A stretch of DNA of 49,644 bases from Pseudomonadota bacterium (lineage in GTDB: Bacteria > CALINM01). The translations under genes were made by a program, and so were the position numbers. The notes under the pieces are model-generated. The model ran no database searches, was not told the DNA's origin, and was given only the letters and a program-made list of their open reading frames with translations. The stretch covers positions 1 to 49,644 of the forward strand of contig JAOABK010000013.1 in NCBI GenBank assembly GCA_026418415.1. Direction: 5' to 3'. Positions 25,180-35,467 of the stretch are shown here, piece by piece. How positions within the stretch are numbered: position 1 is the stretch's first letter; every line of letters begins with the position of its first letter.

Positions 25180-26247
25180 ATGAAAAAAAGAGAAAAATTT
25201 GACTTTGAAAACTTATTAGAACATCTTCCCTATGGTGTACTTTATTTAAATGATGATAAAATCGTTTATATTAATAGTGCATCAGAGAGTATTTTAGGAC
25301 TTTCCAGAGAAAAAATTCTCTCTAAATCAATATATTCTCAGCAATTTTCTGATAAACTAAAGGATACTTTTAGAAAGTTAAAGGATTCTGGGAAAACCGC
25401 AAGATTATATGAAGAAAATTTTGTAAATTATTTTGGGAAAAAATATATTCTTAACGTTCATTTTGTGCCTGTAATAACAAAAAACATTAATTATTTACTT
25501 CTTATTGAAGACTATTCCTTTTTAAAGGAAGTGGAAAAGAAAAGTAATGAGTATTCTAACATAGAAAAGCTTTCTACTCTTTTTGCAAGTATGGCACATG
25601 AAATTAAAAATCCTCTGGGAGTGATAAAGGGCACAATTCAGTTAGTAGAAAAGCAAAGTTTACCACTCGATTCAGAGGCATTAAATATTATAATTTCAGA
25701 AGTAAATAGGATTGAAAAGGTTATTCAGGAACTTTTAAATTACTCAAATCCACAAAGAGTCAATGAGGAATACGTTAATATACATCAGATTTTAGATAAA
25801 TCTATAGTATCATTGACGAGTTTAGCTAAAGAGAAGTCTGTTATGATTTTTAAAGAATATGATACAACGTTACCAAATTTTTTAGCCGATCCAGAGACTT
25901 TATATAGAGCCTTATTTAATGTAATAAAGAATGCGATAGAAGCTTGTTCTTACAATGGGAAGGTCGTTATTTCAACAAAGGTAAATGTAGATCTTAGATA
26001 CAAGAGTTCAACTAAAGATGTGAACTATGTTAGTATTGAAATAGCAGATAACGGGGAGGGAATGAGTGAAGAGGATTTAAAAAGGATTTTTACGCCCTTC
26101 TTTACAAAAAAAGCTGGTGGAACAGGATTAGGGATGGTTTATGTACAGAAGGTTGTTTTAGATCATAATGGCTTTTTAAATATTTGGAGCATGCCTAAAG
26201 AGGGTACAAAAGTAAGTATTTATCTACCAATGAAGGGAGCAATGTGA
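25180..26247 (+). CDS. Cytoplasmic PAS-domain sensor histidine kinase, NtrB-like
   Basis: A 355 aa soluble kinase with no membrane segment: a PAS domain (about 10-110, LPYGVLYLNDDKIVYINSAS), an HisKA dimerisation domain with phospho-acceptor His140 in MAHEIKNPLG, and an HATPase domain with N-box NVIKNAIEAC, G1 DNGEGMSEEDL, and FTPFFTKKAGGTGLGM. The architecture is that of NtrB. It is followed with a 1 bp overlap by an NtrC-type sigma-54 activator, its obvious partner. mtnA and glnE further down suggest nitrogen regulation, but the true signal is unknown. Confidence 0.88.
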   Translation: MKKREKFDFENLLEHLPYGVLYLNDDKIVYINSASESILGLSREKILSKSIYSQQFSDKLKDTFRKLKDSGKTARLYEENFVNYFGKKYILNVHFVPVITKNINYLLLIEDYSFLKEVEKKSNEYSNIEKLSTLFASMAHEIKNPLGVIKGTIQLVEKQSLPLDSEALNIIISEVNRIEKVIQELLNYSNPQRVNEEYVNIHQILDKSIVSLTSLAKEKSVMIFKEYDTTLPNFLADPETLYRALFNVIKNAIEACSYNGKVVISTKVNVDLRYKSSTKDVNYVSIEIADNGEGMSEEDLKRIFTPFFTKKAGGTGLGMVYVQKVVLDHNGFLNIWSMPKEGTKVSIYLPMKGAM

Positions 26248-27728
26248 TGGAAGATAAAGTAAACATATTAGTAGTTGATGATGAAAAAAATATATGTTGG
26301 ATTTTAAAAAAATTATTCACACAAAAGGGGTATAATGTAGATGAGACAAACTCGGGTAGAGAAGCTCTTGAGAAAATAGAAAAGAACAAATACAATCTAA
26401 TATTTCTTGACATTATAATGCCAGATATTTTGGGTTTTGAGATTTTAGAGAAGATTAAATCCTTACCTATGAGTCCTCCTGTAGTTATTATGACCGCCCA
26501 GAGCACAATGAAAAATGCTGTCGAGGCTATGAAGAGAGGGGCTTTTGAGTATATAACAAAGCCTTTTGAGTTAAATGAGGTTGAAAATATCACATCAAAA
26601 GCACTTGAAAGTTATAACAAGATACTACTTCAAAAGGAAGGTAAAACGGGAAGAAGAAATGAAAAGTTAGAAGAGGAAGAGTTTACGATAATTGGTAAAT
26701 CTCAGGCAATAAATAATGTTTTCAAGATAATTGGAAAAGTAGCGAATAGTGACGTAACAGTCTTAATACAAGGTGAAAGGGGAACGGGAAAAGAGCTTGT
26801 TGCAAGGGCAATACATTATAATAGCAATAGAGCAAAATATCCCTTTATATCTGTTAATTGTGCTGCAATACCAAAGGAACTTTTAGAGAGTGAGCTTTTT
26901 GGACATGAAAAAGGAGCATTTACAGGTGCTGTAGAGAGAAAAGTTGGTAAATTTGAGTTAGCTCATTTAGGCACTCTTTTTCTTGATGAAATAGGAGATA
27001 TGTCAATTGAACTTCAGGCGAAAATTTTACGTGTACTTGAAGAAAAGGAGATTGTTCCTGTAGGAGGGACAAAACCAGTTAAAGTTGATGTTAGGATAGT
27101 AGCAGCAACAAATCAAGATTTAATAGAATTAATAAGAAATAAGATGTTTAGAGCAGATCTCTATGATAGATTGAATCAAATACCCATCTTTCTACCACCT
27201 TTGAGAGAAAGACTTGAAGATATCCCATTACTTGTAAAGCATTTCCTTGCAAAGTTTTCTTCTGAAATTGGAGTTAAAAAAACAATTACTGAAGAAGCCA
27301 TTAATTTTCTTAAATCCTATGAATGGCCTGGTAATGTTCGAGAGCTACAAAATACCATAAGGAGAGCTTTTATAATTTCTCCAAATAATGTTCTTGATAA
27401 ACAGGACTTTCTTTTTCTAATAAAGGTAATGCCTAAAGAAGATATGATTCATGAGCTATCATTGGAAGAGATAATCGATTGGAAATTGAAAGAGTTTATG
27501 AAAATTATTCAGTCTGGTGAAATGGAAAATGTGTATGACTTTGTAATTTCCCAAGTTGAAAAACCCCTTATTAAAAAAATTCTTGAGATGACCAGGGGAA
27601 ATCAAATAAAAGCTTCCAAGGTACTTGGTATAAATAGAAATACCTTAAGAAAAAAGATTAAGGACCTAAATATTAACAGTAAGGAATTTAAGAATAAAAG
27701 GTTGAATGCTAAAAGAAAGGAGAGATAG
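26247..27728 (+). CDS. NtrC-family sigma-54-dependent response regulator
   Basis: A 493 aa activator: receiver domain (residues 1-120, ILVVDDEKN, phospho-Asp in FLDIIMPD), AAA+ domain (about 145-380) with Walker A GERGTGKE, the sigma-54 contact loop GAFTGA, Walker [11 protein letters not shown] and the R-finger region, then a Fis-type HTH ([20 protein letters not shown]). I choose ATG 26247, sharing the A of the kinase stop codon; GGGAG at 26235-26239 suits it better than GTG 26244. It requires RpoN, which is not in the window. Target genes are unknown; no clear -24/-12 promoter was seen in the gaps here. Confidence 0.93.
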   Translation: MEDKVNILVVDDEKNICWILKKLFTQKGYNVDETNSGREALEKIEKNKYNLIFLDIIMPDILGFEILEKIKSLPMSPPVVIMTAQSTMKNAVEAMKRGAFEYITKPFELNEVENITSKALESYNKILLQKEGKTGRRNEKLEEEEFTIIGKSQAINNVFKIIGKVANSDVTVLIQGERGTGKELVARAIHYNSNRAKYPFISVNCAAIPKELLESELFGHEKGAFTGAVERKVGKFELAHLGTLFLDEIGDMSIELQAKILRVLEEKEIVPVGGTKPVKVDVRIVAATNQDLIELIRNKMFRADLYDRLNQIPIFLPPLRERLEDIPLLVKHFLAKFSSEIGVKKTITEEAINFLKSYEWPGNVRELQNTIRRAFIISPNNVLDKQDFLFLIKVMPKEDMIHELSLEEIIDWKLKEFMKIIQSGEMENVYDFVISQVEKPLIKKILEMTRGNQIKASKVLGINRNTLRKKIKDLNINSKEFKNKRLNAKRKER

Positions 27729-27729
27729 A

Positions 27730-28785
27730 TTGGGGAAAAATTTCTATACCATTGCTTATAATGATCAAGGTGTTTCAATGATAGACCAAAGACTCTTACC
27801 AGAGCAGGAGGTTTATCACCTTTTTACAAATTATGAAGACGTGGCAATGGCAATAAAGAATATGGTTATTCGAGGTGCTCCAGCGATTGGCATTGCAACT
27901 GCTTTTGGTATATCTCTTGCAGTCGAGAGGTGCAATTTATCTGATAGAGAAAAGTTTGATGAGTTTTTTCATCATGTTTTGAATGTTTTCTCTAAAACAA
28001 GACCAACAGCGGTAAATCTATTTTGGGCTATTGATAGAATGAAAGGGGTTTATGAACAGAATAGACATCTTACTTTAGATGATTTAAAGGCAATGATGAA
28101 AAGAGAAGCTTTAACTATTTATAAGGAAGATTTAGAGACATGTAAAAAAATAGGCGTTAACGGTTCAGTTTTGATTGGGAAAAATTTTAAGATTCTTACC
28201 CATTGCAATGCTGGTGCTTTGGCAACATCTGATTATGGTACCGCTTTATCAGTAATAAGGCAGGCCCATTTAGAGGGCAAAAATATTAGTGTTTTTGCTG
28301 ACGAAACAAGACCTTATCTTCAAGGAGCAAGGCTTACCTCATGGGAACTTAACAAAGATGGTATTCCAGTAACAGTGATATGCGATAATATGGCGGGATT
28401 CCTAATGGCGAAAGGAGAGATAGATTGTGTAATAGTTGGTGCAGATAGAATATCTGCGAATGGTGATACTGCAAACAAAATTGGTACATATAGTTTAGCA
28501 GTACTTGCAAATTATCATAAAATTCCCTTTTACGTATGTGCTCCCCTTTCAACAATAGATCTAAATATTCCAGATGGAAGTAAGATACCAATAGAACTTA
28601 GGGACGCAGAAGAAATAACTCATTTCAAAGGTCATAGAATTGTGTGTGAGGGAGTTTCAGTATTTAATCCCTCTTTCGATGTTACACCATCTAAATTGAT
28701 AACAGCAATTGTTACAGAAAAGGGAGTAATATATCCAGATTTCACACAGAGTATTCAAAAACTTTTTTCTAATGAACTTTCATGA
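27730..28785 (+). CDS. mtnA: S-methyl-5-thioribose-1-phosphate isomerase
   Basis: Aldose-ketose isomerase of methionine salvage, converting methylthioribose-1-phosphate to methylthioribulose-1-phosphate. I place the start at TTG 27730 because AAAGGAGA (27716-27723) lies 6 bases upstream; in-frame ATG 27706 inside the previous gene is the alternative. The 351 aa carry RGAPAIGIATAFG, the catalytic cysteine in HCNAGALATSDYGTA, ETRPYLQGARLTSWEL, and the catalytic Asp in VGADRISANGDTANKIGT, followed by APLSTID. No other salvage gene is nearby, and related ribose-1,5-bisphosphate isomerases share the fold. glnE overlaps its stop by 4 bp. Confidence 0.93.
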   Translation: MGKNFYTIAYNDQGVSMIDQRLLPEQEVYHLFTNYEDVAMAIKNMVIRGAPAIGIATAFGISLAVERCNLSDREKFDEFFHHVLNVFSKTRPTAVNLFWAIDRMKGVYEQNRHLTLDDLKAMMKREALTIYKEDLETCKKIGVNGSVLIGKNFKILTHCNAGALATSDYGTALSVIRQAHLEGKNISVFADETRPYLQGARLTSWELNKDGIPVTVICDNMAGFLMAKGEIDCVIVGADRISANGDTANKIGTYSLAVLANYHKIPFYVCAPLSTIDLNIPDGSKIPIELRDAEEITHFKGHRIVCEGVSVFNPSFDVTPSKLITAIVTEKGVIYPDFTQSIQKLFSNELS

Positions 28786-31526
28786 GAATAATAGACAGTG
28801 AATTATATGAAAAGTTTTGTCAATCAAAGGAATCAGAGAACTTAAGAAAAGAAGAAAGGGATTTTCTTGCTTCTATCGCTTCAATTAGTCCTTTTGCATA
28901 TAGAATTTTAACAAAACAAGATTTAAATGATTTTTTGAAAAGTTATTCCATCTTTCCTTTTGATAAAATAAAGCTTGAGATTAATGGTATTCTTAAAAGT
29001 GATGAGGAAAGCTTTTTAAAAAATCTTAAAGAAATAAAGTATAGAGAGTTGCTAAAAATCTTAGTTAGGGATGTGTTATTAGATCAAGATATACTCGTTA
29101 CATTACAAGAACTATCTCTTCTTGCTGATTTAATAATACAGGGGATTTATGATTTTACCGCTCCAACATTTTCAAAGAAAGTGGATAATCCAATCTGTTT
29201 GATTGCTATGGGTAAATTAGGTTCAAGGGAGTTAAACTTTAGTTCCGATATAGATATTATGTATGTCCATGATACAGATAATATAGATTTTGAGGAAAAT
29301 TATAATAAATGGGCCTTAAAAATAAATAGAATGCTTTCTCATTACAATCAAGATGGATTTTTATATAGGGTTGATAATGATATTAGACCTGGTGGAAAGT
29401 ACTCACCCCTTTCAATGTCTGTCAAAGCAGTTACTAATTTTTACACGCTCTATGGTGAAACTTGGCAAAGAGTTGCCCTTTTAAGAGCAAGGCTTCTTTG
29501 TGGCAGAGAAAATATTTTTGAAAGTCTTTTTAGTGAACTCGAACAGTATATTTATAGAAAATATGTAGATTTTACAATGGTAAATGAACTAAGAGAGTTG
29601 AAGTTAAAGATTAATAGAGAAAGTTTAGCAAGGGATTTAGAAGGAAGAAATATAAAGCTTGGGATGGGAGGAATAAGGGAGATAGAGTTCTTTGTCCAAA
29701 CGCTTCAAATAATGTTCGGCGGTAAAAATAAAAAGTTAAGAGTTCCCTATTTGGTAGATGCAATAAAAGCGCTTAATTCTGAGAATATTATTGATAATGA
29801 AGAAGCTGAAAAATTGATTAAGGCCTATAAATTTTTGCGAAAGGTAGAAAATGCAATACAAATGGAAGAGGAACAGCAAGTTTATATGCTTCCTTCAGAT
29901 AATAGAAAATTGCTGATGGTTGCGAAGAGAGTAGGTTATGATGTATTAGACAGGTTTCTTGAAGACTTAGATTTTTATAGAAAATTTGTAAATAAGATGT
30001 TTTCCCAGTTATTAGGGGAAAGACAGGATATAAGTAGCTTTAAAGGTATAGAAAATTCATTGGAGCTCGAGAAATTAATATTTAATATTGAACAAAAGGT
30101 TAATCTTTCAAAAGAAAATATAAATGATCTAATTAAACAAATAGACAAATTACCCAGCAAATACAAAGAACCCTATTGTGTGGTTATAAAAGAGTTAATA
30201 GTTAAGTTAAGCGATTATGAGGGATCTGAGGATTTAATGAATAAACTAACAGAATTTATGAAAGTCCTTGTTAGAAAGCCTGTTTATTTGTCTTTACTTG
30301 CTGAAAATAAAAGAATTATAGAAATGCTCATTCATTTTTTTAGTGCAGGCCCTTTTCTGGGTAAGATATTAATAAACTCCCCTGAAACTCTTGATTTTCT
30401 TCTAATTAAGGATGATATTAGGAGAGATAACTGGTTTGAATATTATAAAATGACTCAATCATTACTGAGTGGTATTGATGATTTCGAGATCCAGATGAAA
30501 ATCATAAGGCAGTATAAAAATAGTGAATGGCTGAAAATTGGTATGCTTTTTTCAAATAATATAATAGGCATTCAGGAATTGGAATTATATTTAACAAATT
30601 TAGCCGAAGCCTGTTTAATTTCTGTTATAAACCTATGTAAAAATATAGTTAATCAAAAAATTCCTGAGCCCTATCAAGATATTGCAGTTATAGGAATGGG
30701 AAAATTAGGTTCAAAAGAAATGAACTACTTTTCCGATCTCGATCTAATTTTTTTATATAGATCAGAGGATGAAAATGCAGGTTACTTTAATACAAAGCTT
30801 CTCCAGAAAGTTATTTCTTCTCTAACAATAATTACTGAAGAAGGGAGTCTTTACGAAGTGGATATGAGATTAAGGCCTACGGGCAGTCAAGGACCACTTG
30901 TTACAACCTTTAATAATTTTAGAGAATATCATTTAAAAAGCTCTTGGCTTTTTGAAAAACAGGCTTTAACAAGAGCAAGAATACTTGGTGAAGAGAATGA
31001 ATTCAAAAAAGAAATAGAAGGCTTTATTGATGAAATATTATATTCTAAACCTTTTGATGATACACTGCTAAAAAAAGAGATTCTTGAAATGAGAAAGAAG
31101 ATGGAAGATGAATTAGCTGTTAAAGAAAGAAGCAGTGAATTTCTTGAAATTAAGTATGGACAGGGCGGTATTACAGATATTGAATTTATAATTCAGTATT
31201 TAAAATTGAGATATGGTGCAATTTATAAAAGTTTACAGGTAAAAGATCCCTATAATTTTTTTAAAAATTTATCGAAAATAGATATATTTGATGGAAGAAC
31301 CATAGAAGAAATCGAGAGAAATTATATCTTTTTGAAAAAAGTTGATATGGCTTTAAGATTGATACTTGGCTATTCTAAACATTCTATAAGAATTGGTAGC
31401 GATTTAATATCCAATATAGCAGTTTTTATGGGATATAAGAAGGGACAGGATAGAAAGTTTCTTGAAGACTTAAAAAAAATAAAGAAAGATGTAAGAAAGA
31501 AATTCTTAAAAATTATCAATGGATAG
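28782..31526 (+). CDS. glnE: Bifunctional glutamine synthetase adenylyltransferase/adenylyl-removing enzyme
   Basis: Controls glutamine synthetase by adding and removing AMP under PII control. The 914 aa are close to the E. coli length (about 946). Both nucleotidyltransferase domains are present: AMGKLGSRELNFSSDIDIMY near residue 142-161 (N-terminal adenylyl-removase half) and GMGKLGSKEMNYFSDLDLIF near 637-656 (C-terminal transferase half). Each is followed by a helical GlnE/GlnD-type domain with GGIREIEFFVQ and GGITDIEFIIQ. It overlaps mtnA by 4 bp and the transporter gene by 8 bp. Co-location with an NtrBC-like pair supports a nitrogen-control unit, although glnA and glnB are not here. Confidence 0.95.
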   Translation: MRIIDSELYEKFCQSKESENLRKEERDFLASIASISPFAYRILTKQDLNDFLKSYSIFPFDKIKLEINGILKSDEESFLKNLKEIKYRELLKILVRDVLLDQDILVTLQELSLLADLIIQGIYDFTAPTFSKKVDNPICLIAMGKLGSRELNFSSDIDIMYVHDTDNIDFEENYNKWALKINRMLSHYNQDGFLYRVDNDIRPGGKYSPLSMSVKAVTNFYTLYGETWQRVALLRARLLCGRENIFESLFSELEQYIYRKYVDFTMVNELRELKLKINRESLARDLEGRNIKLGMGGIREIEFFVQTLQIMFGGKNKKLRVPYLVDAIKALNSENIIDNEEAEKLIKAYKFLRKVENAIQMEEEQQVYMLPSDNRKLLMVAKRVGYDVLDRFLEDLDFYRKFVNKMFSQLLGERQDISSFKGIENSLELEKLIFNIEQKVNLSKENINDLIKQIDKLPSKYKEPYCVVIKELIVKLSDYEGSEDLMNKLTEFMKVLVRKPVYLSLLAENKRIIEMLIHFFSAGPFLGKILINSPETLDFLLIKDDIRRDNWFEYYKMTQSLLSGIDDFEIQMKIIRQYKNSEWLKIGMLFSNNIIGIQELELYLTNLAEACLISVINLCKNIVNQKIPEPYQDIAVIGMGKLGSKEMNYFSDLDLIFLYRSEDENAGYFNTKLLQKVISSLTIITEEGSLYEVDMRLRPTGSQGPLVTTFNNFREYHLKSSWLFEKQALTRARILGEENEFKKEIEGFIDEILYSKPFDDTLLKKEILEMRKKMEDELAVKERSSEFLEIKYGQGGITDIEFIIQYLKLRYGAIYKSLQVKDPYNFFKNLSKIDIFDGRTIEEIERNYIFLKKVDMALRLILGYSKHSIRIGSDLISNIAVFMGYKKGQDRKFLEDLKKIKKDVRKKFLKIING

Positions 31527-32730
31527 AACTTTATTAATTTTCCTTTTATCTTACATTGTAATTGCTTTAGGACAACCACCCCTTTTTAGAATTGATAGGG
31601 CTGGTGCAGCAATAATTGGTGCTGGTCTTATGATACTTGCTGGTTCTATATCAGAAATAGATGCGTTTATGGCGGTGGACTATAAAACAATAATCATTCT
31701 TTTTGGTATGATGATTGTCGTTGCCAACTTAAGACTTTCAGGGTTTTTCAATATTGTTGAAGGCTTTATCTTAAAAAAGGTCGATAATCCAAAATTATTC
31801 TTAAAGTGGTTAATAATCATATCAGCATTTCTATCAGCTTTTTTTGTAAATGATACTGTATGTCTTATGTTTACGCCCTTTATATTAACTATTTGTGAAA
31901 ATTTGAAACTAAATCCCAAGCCCTTTTTAATAGCCCTTTGTATGTCTTCAAATATAGGAAGTGTAGCAACTTTGACTGGAAATCCACAAAATATAATTAT
32001 TGGAAGCGCTGGTCAGTTATCTTATGCTAAATTTTTTATAAAAATGTTGCCGGTTTCACTTATCGGGATTGTTATTTTGTATTATGCTTTACTGATTTTT
32101 TATAAAAATGAACTTAAAATTAAGTTAGGGACTGTACCTTCATTAAAGATTAGATATAATAGGGCGTTAACTATAAAGACCTTAACTGTAACATCAGTGG
32201 TTGTAATATTTTTCATGTTGGGGTTCCCGATGGAGCTTGTTTCTTTAGGAGCGGGTTGTTTTCTTTTAATTACAAGAAGAGTTAAACCAGAGAAAGTATA
32301 TGCTCTTGTTGATTTTAGGCTCCTTGTTTTTTTTATAGGGCTTTTTATAATAATTAAGTCTCTTGATTATTCTTTTACAGCAAAAAATATAATAGAAAGT
32401 ATTAGTAAGCTTGCTGTTTCAAACCTCTGGGGATTAAGTATTATAAGTGGTTTATTATCAAATATTGTAAGTAATGTGCCAGCGGTATTAATCTTTAAAC
32501 CTATGCTTTCAAGTGCTCAAGAAATTCACTGGTTGATTCTTGCGATGAGTAGTACCCTTGCGGGTAATCTAACAATTCTTGGTTCAATTGCAAATATTAT
32601 TGTTATAGAAGGGGCTAAAGGCAAAGTCAAAATAGGCTTTTTTGAATACAGTAAGGTTGGGGTATTTGTAACAATTTTATCTGTATTTTTTGGTACAATA
32701 ATAGTAATATTACAAAATAATTTTTTTTAG
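31519..32730 (+). CDS. ArsB/NhaD-superfamily membrane ion transporter
   Basis: A 403 aa polytopic membrane protein with about ten hydrophobic helices. Two inverted halves carry the family's hairpin motifs: NDTVCLMFTPFIL then SSNIGSVATLTGNPQNIIIG in the first half, and SNVPAVLIFKP then LAGNLTILGSIANIIV in the second. These are features of the ion-transporter superfamily that includes ArsB, NhaD, P-protein/Tyt1 and anion/dicarboxylate carriers. The substrate cannot be assigned from sequence alone. There are no ArsR or ArsC neighbours. It overlaps glnE by 8 bp and is followed 10 bp later by a ferritin-like protein. Confidence 0.85.
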   Translation: MDRTLLIFLLSYIVIALGQPPLFRIDRAGAAIIGAGLMILAGSISEIDAFMAVDYKTIIILFGMMIVVANLRLSGFFNIVEGFILKKVDNPKLFLKWLIIISAFLSAFFVNDTVCLMFTPFILTICENLKLNPKPFLIALCMSSNIGSVATLTGNPQNIIIGSAGQLSYAKFFIKMLPVSLIGIVILYYALLIFYKNELKIKLGTVPSLKIRYNRALTIKTLTVTSVVVIFFMLGFPMELVSLGAGCFLLITRRVKPEKVYALVDFRLLVFFIGLFIIIKSLDYSFTAKNIIESISKLAVSNLWGLSIISGLLSNIVSNVPAVLIFKPMLSSAQEIHWLILAMSSTLAGNLTILGSIANIIVIEGAKGKVKIGFFEYSKVGVFVTILSVFFGTIIVILQNNFF

Positions 32731-32740
32731 AGGTTGAATA

Positions 32741-33259
32741 ATGTTTAAAAAAGATAAAGAAGAAAAGAGTGTATTACAGAAAAAAGTAGATAGTCTTATT
32801 ACTCATGAAATTAATTTTCTTTTAAATATTTGTAAAAAAATGGAATTTTTAATGGCAAGGCTTTATGAACATTTTTCTGAAGTTTTTAAGGACGATGAAG
32901 AACTTTACAAATTATGGAGAAAAATGGTAATTGAAGAGGAAAATCATGTAAAGCATTTTGAACTGGCAATGAAAGTATCATCTGATGTTATTGAAAATCT
33001 TTCTATAGATAAAAGGGAACTTACAGAAAGATATACAAAGATTCAAGAAATAATTGATGAAGTTCGAAAAAAAATGATAAGTCTTGATGAAGCAATAGAT
33101 TTAGCAATTAGTCTGGAAGAGAATTTTGAGGATATACATGTATCTATGATATCTAAATTTAAGAATCCTTCTTATAAAAAACTATTTAGTTCAATGAAAT
33201 CCTGCGATGAAGCTCATATAGAAATTTTAAAACAAATAGAAAAGAAAAATAAGAGATAA
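32741..33259 (+). CDS. Ferritin-like four-helix protein (rubrerythrin-type, probable di-metal site)
   Basis: A 172 aa helical protein with ferritin/rubrerythrin-like spacing of acidic and His residues: Glu35 in [10 protein letters not shown], an E-x-x-H in EEENHVKHF (Glu66/His69), Glu126 or 127 in LEENFEDIH, and D-E-A-H (156-159), where a strict fourth-helix ExxH would be expected. There is no rubredoxin-type CxxC domain and no membrane anchor. Iron storage, peroxide reduction or metal sensing are possible. It follows the transporter gene and ends the plus-strand unit before the sucCD promoter. Confidence 0.65.
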   Translation: MFKKDKEEKSVLQKKVDSLITHEINFLLNICKKMEFLMARLYEHFSEVFKDDEELYKLWRKMVIEEENHVKHFELAMKVSSDVIENLSIDKRELTERYTKIQEIIDEVRKKMISLDEAIDLAISLEENFEDIHVSMISKFKNPSYKKLFSSMKSCDEAHIEILKQIEKKNKR

Positions 33260-33346
33260 TAACTGACTCATTTATCAATCATTTCCACTTAAATAAATTC
33301 CAAAATTATATAAAAACTTTAGAGTATAATTTTAAAAATTTTTTTA

Positions 33347-33405
33347 TTGAAAATAAAATTTTTTTATGCATAATAAAGTTATCTTTTTTCACGGGAGGGG
33401 AATCA
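33347..33405 (+). promoter_or_regulatory. sigma-70 promoter and ribosome-binding site of sucCD
   Basis: In the 146 bp gap before sucC, TTGAAA (33347-33352) and CATAAT (33369-33374) are separated by 16 bp, with a TG just before the -10. This is a good vegetative promoter with a predicted start near 33381. A second TATAAT lies at 33325-33330 without a clear -35. GGGAGGGG (33393-33400) is a strong Shine-Dalgarno for ATG 33406. The rest of the gap is A/T-rich with no gene. Confidence 0.6.
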
Positions 33406-34575
33406 ATGAATATACATGAATATCAAGCTAAGGAAATATTAAAGAAATTTGGTGTTCCAGTGCCGAATGGTGGTGTCGCATTTACCCCCGATGAGGCTTA
33501 TAACGTGGCAAAACAGTTAAATTCTAATATTTATGTAGTTAAAGCTCAAATTCATGCGGGTGGGAGGGGTAAAGCTGGAGGGGTTAAAATCTGTAAATCT
33601 CCAGAAGAAGTAAGAGAGTCTGCTAAAGAGCTTATAGGGAAGAAGCTTATAACCCATCAAACAGGACCTGAAGGTAAGGAAGTTTTAAAGGTTTACATTG
33701 AAGAAGGTTGTGAAATTGCAAAGGAACTTTATTTAGGAGTTGTTATAGATAGAGCGGTTGGCAGAGTTACAGTAATGGCTTCTAGTGAAGGTGGTATGGA
33801 AATTGAGGAAGTTGCTGTAAAGACACCAGAAAAGATTTTAAAAGAGCAGATTAATCCTTCTATTGGAATTATGCCCTTTCAAGCAAGAAAGTTGGCTTAT
33901 GGGTTGGGGTTGAAGGATAAAGAAGCTCAATCAATGACAAAATTTATTATAACGCTGGTAAAATGTTTTGAAGCCTGTGATTGTTCCCTTGCTGAAATAA
34001 ACCCCCTTGCTGTATTAAAAAGCGGTGAAGTACTTGCCTTGGATGCTAAAATGAATTTTGATGATAATGCCCTTTTTAGACATAAAGATATTGAATCACT
34101 TCGTGATTTTACAGAAGAGGATCCAAGAGAAGTAGAGGCAAGTAAATTTGACCTTTCATATATTGGTTTGTCGGGTAATATTGGTTGTATGGTAAACGGT
34201 GCAGGTCTTGCAATGGCAACGATGGATATTATTAAGCTTCATGGTGGAGAGCCAGCAAATTTTCTTGATGTTGGTGGTGGTGCTTCAACAGAGAAGGTAA
34301 CAGAAGCTTTTAAGTTGATTTTATCCGACAAGAATGTTAAAGCAGTTCTTGTTAACATATTTGGCGGAATAATGAAATGTGATGTAATCGCACAGGGGAT
34401 AATTGAAGCTGCCAAGATTGTTTCTATAAATGTACCAGTTGTTGTTAGACTTGAAGGAACTAATGTGGAATTAGGGAAAAAAATGCTCGCTGAGTCTGGA
34501 TTAAATTTGATTTCCGCAGATAGTATGAGTGACGCTGCAAGAAAAGTTGTAGAAGCTTCAAAAGGGAATTTATAA
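33406..34575 (+). CDS. sucC: Succinyl-CoA synthetase (ADP/GDP-forming) beta subunit
   Basis: Forms, with SucD, the enzyme linking succinyl-CoA and succinate to nucleotide triphosphate. The 389 aa start with [20 protein letters not shown], followed by the ATP-grasp domain ([19 protein letters not shown]), the Mg/ATP-binding EINPLAVL and [17 protein letters not shown], and the C-terminal flavodoxin-like domain with [13 protein letters not shown] and [16 protein letters not shown]. It starts behind its own promoter and strong Shine-Dalgarno; sucD follows after 12 bp. Confidence 0.97.
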   Translation: MNIHEYQAKEILKKFGVPVPNGGVAFTPDEAYNVAKQLNSNIYVVKAQIHAGGRGKAGGVKICKSPEEVRESAKELIGKKLITHQTGPEGKEVLKVYIEEGCEIAKELYLGVVIDRAVGRVTVMASSEGGMEIEEVAVKTPEKILKEQINPSIGIMPFQARKLAYGLGLKDKEAQSMTKFIITLVKCFEACDCSLAEINPLAVLKSGEVLALDAKMNFDDNALFRHKDIESLRDFTEEDPREVEASKFDLSYIGLSGNIGCMVNGAGLAMATMDIIKLHGGEPANFLDVGGGASTEKVTEAFKLILSDKNVKAVLVNIFGGIMKCDVIAQGIIEAAKIVSINVPVVVRLEGTNVELGKKMLAESGLNLISADSMSDAARKVVEASKGNL

Positions 34576-34587
34576 AGGAGGGGAAAA

Positions 34588-35460
34588 ATGGCAATACTTG
34601 TCGATAAAAATACAAGACTTATTACTCAGGGAATTACTGGAAGTGCAGGACTCTTTCACTCAAAGGGTTGTAGAGATTATGGTACTAATGTTGTTGGTGG
34701 AGTTACACCAGGTAAGGGTGGAACAACGGTAGAGGGTTTTCCAGTATTCGATACAGTTTATGAGGCCGTAAGAAAGACTGGAGCCAATGCATCAATGATT
34801 TTTGTTCCTGCTCCTTTTGCGGCAGATGCAATACTCGAGGCAATAGACGCTGGGATTGAGATAATTGTATGTATTACAGAAGGTATACCAGTGCTTGATA
34901 TGGTTAAGGTTAAGAATGTGCTAAATAATAGTAAAAGCAGACTTATTGGTCCAAATTGTCCTGGGATTATTACACCAGGGCAGTGTAAGATTGGAATAAT
35001 GCCAGGTTATATTCATAAAGAGGGGAGTATTGGTTTAGTTTCAAGATCTGGAACACTAACCTATGAAGCGGTATACCAATTGACTCAACTTGGTTTAGGG
35101 CAATCGACATGTGTAGGTATTGGTGGTGATCCAATAAATGGAACAAATTTTATTGATTGCATAAAGTTATTTAATGAAGATCCTCAGACTGAGGCAATTA
35201 TAATGATCGGTGAGATTGGTGGAACAGCAGAAGAAGAGGCCGCTTTGTATATTAAAGAAAATGTAAAAAAACCAGTTGTTGGTTATATTGCTGGTCTAAC
35301 AGCTCCAAAAGGTAAAAGGATGGGACATGCAGGAGCAATAATAAGTGGTGGTAAAGGTACAGCTTCCGAAAAAATTAAGGCTATGGAAGAAGCGGGAATT
35401 GTTGTGGCAAAAAGCCCTGCAGATATTGGGATTACGATGAAGCAGGTGTTAAAAAGGTGA
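34588..35460 (+). CDS. sucD: Succinyl-CoA synthetase alpha subunit
   Basis: CoA-binding alpha subunit carrying the phospho-histidine intermediate. The 290 aa show the Rossmann CoA-binding start ([20 protein letters not shown]), [23 protein letters not shown], the CoA-ligase segment [16 protein letters not shown], and the active-site histidine in [26 protein letters not shown] precedes the ATG. Its stop is only 7 bp from the end of the convergent minus-strand gene, so any terminator must lie inside coding sequence. Confidence 0.97.
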   Translation: MAILVDKNTRLITQGITGSAGLFHSKGCRDYGTNVVGGVTPGKGGTTVEGFPVFDTVYEAVRKTGANASMIFVPAPFAADAILEAIDAGIEIIVCITEGIPVLDMVKVKNVLNNSKSRLIGPNCPGIITPGQCKIGIMPGYIHKEGSIGLVSRSGTLTYEAVYQLTQLGLGQSTCVGIGGDPINGTNFIDCIKLFNEDPQTEAIIMIGEIGGTAEEEAALYIKENVKKPVVGYIAGLTAPKGKRMGHAGAIISGGKGTASEKIKAMEEAGIVVAKSPADIGITMKQVLKR

Positions 35461-35467
35461 AAGCAAT

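Noticed and set aside
26195-26593. Minus-strand open frame of 132 codons across the kinase/regulator junction
   Set aside because: It covers the conserved receiver domain on the opposite strand; no independent evidence for a gene.
33338-33367. All-A/T inverted repeat (TTTTATT-GAA-AATAAAA) with a following T-run, like an intrinsic terminator
   Set aside because: The 7 bp stem has no G-C pair and overlaps the likely sucC -35, so in this A/T-rich DNA it is probably chance.
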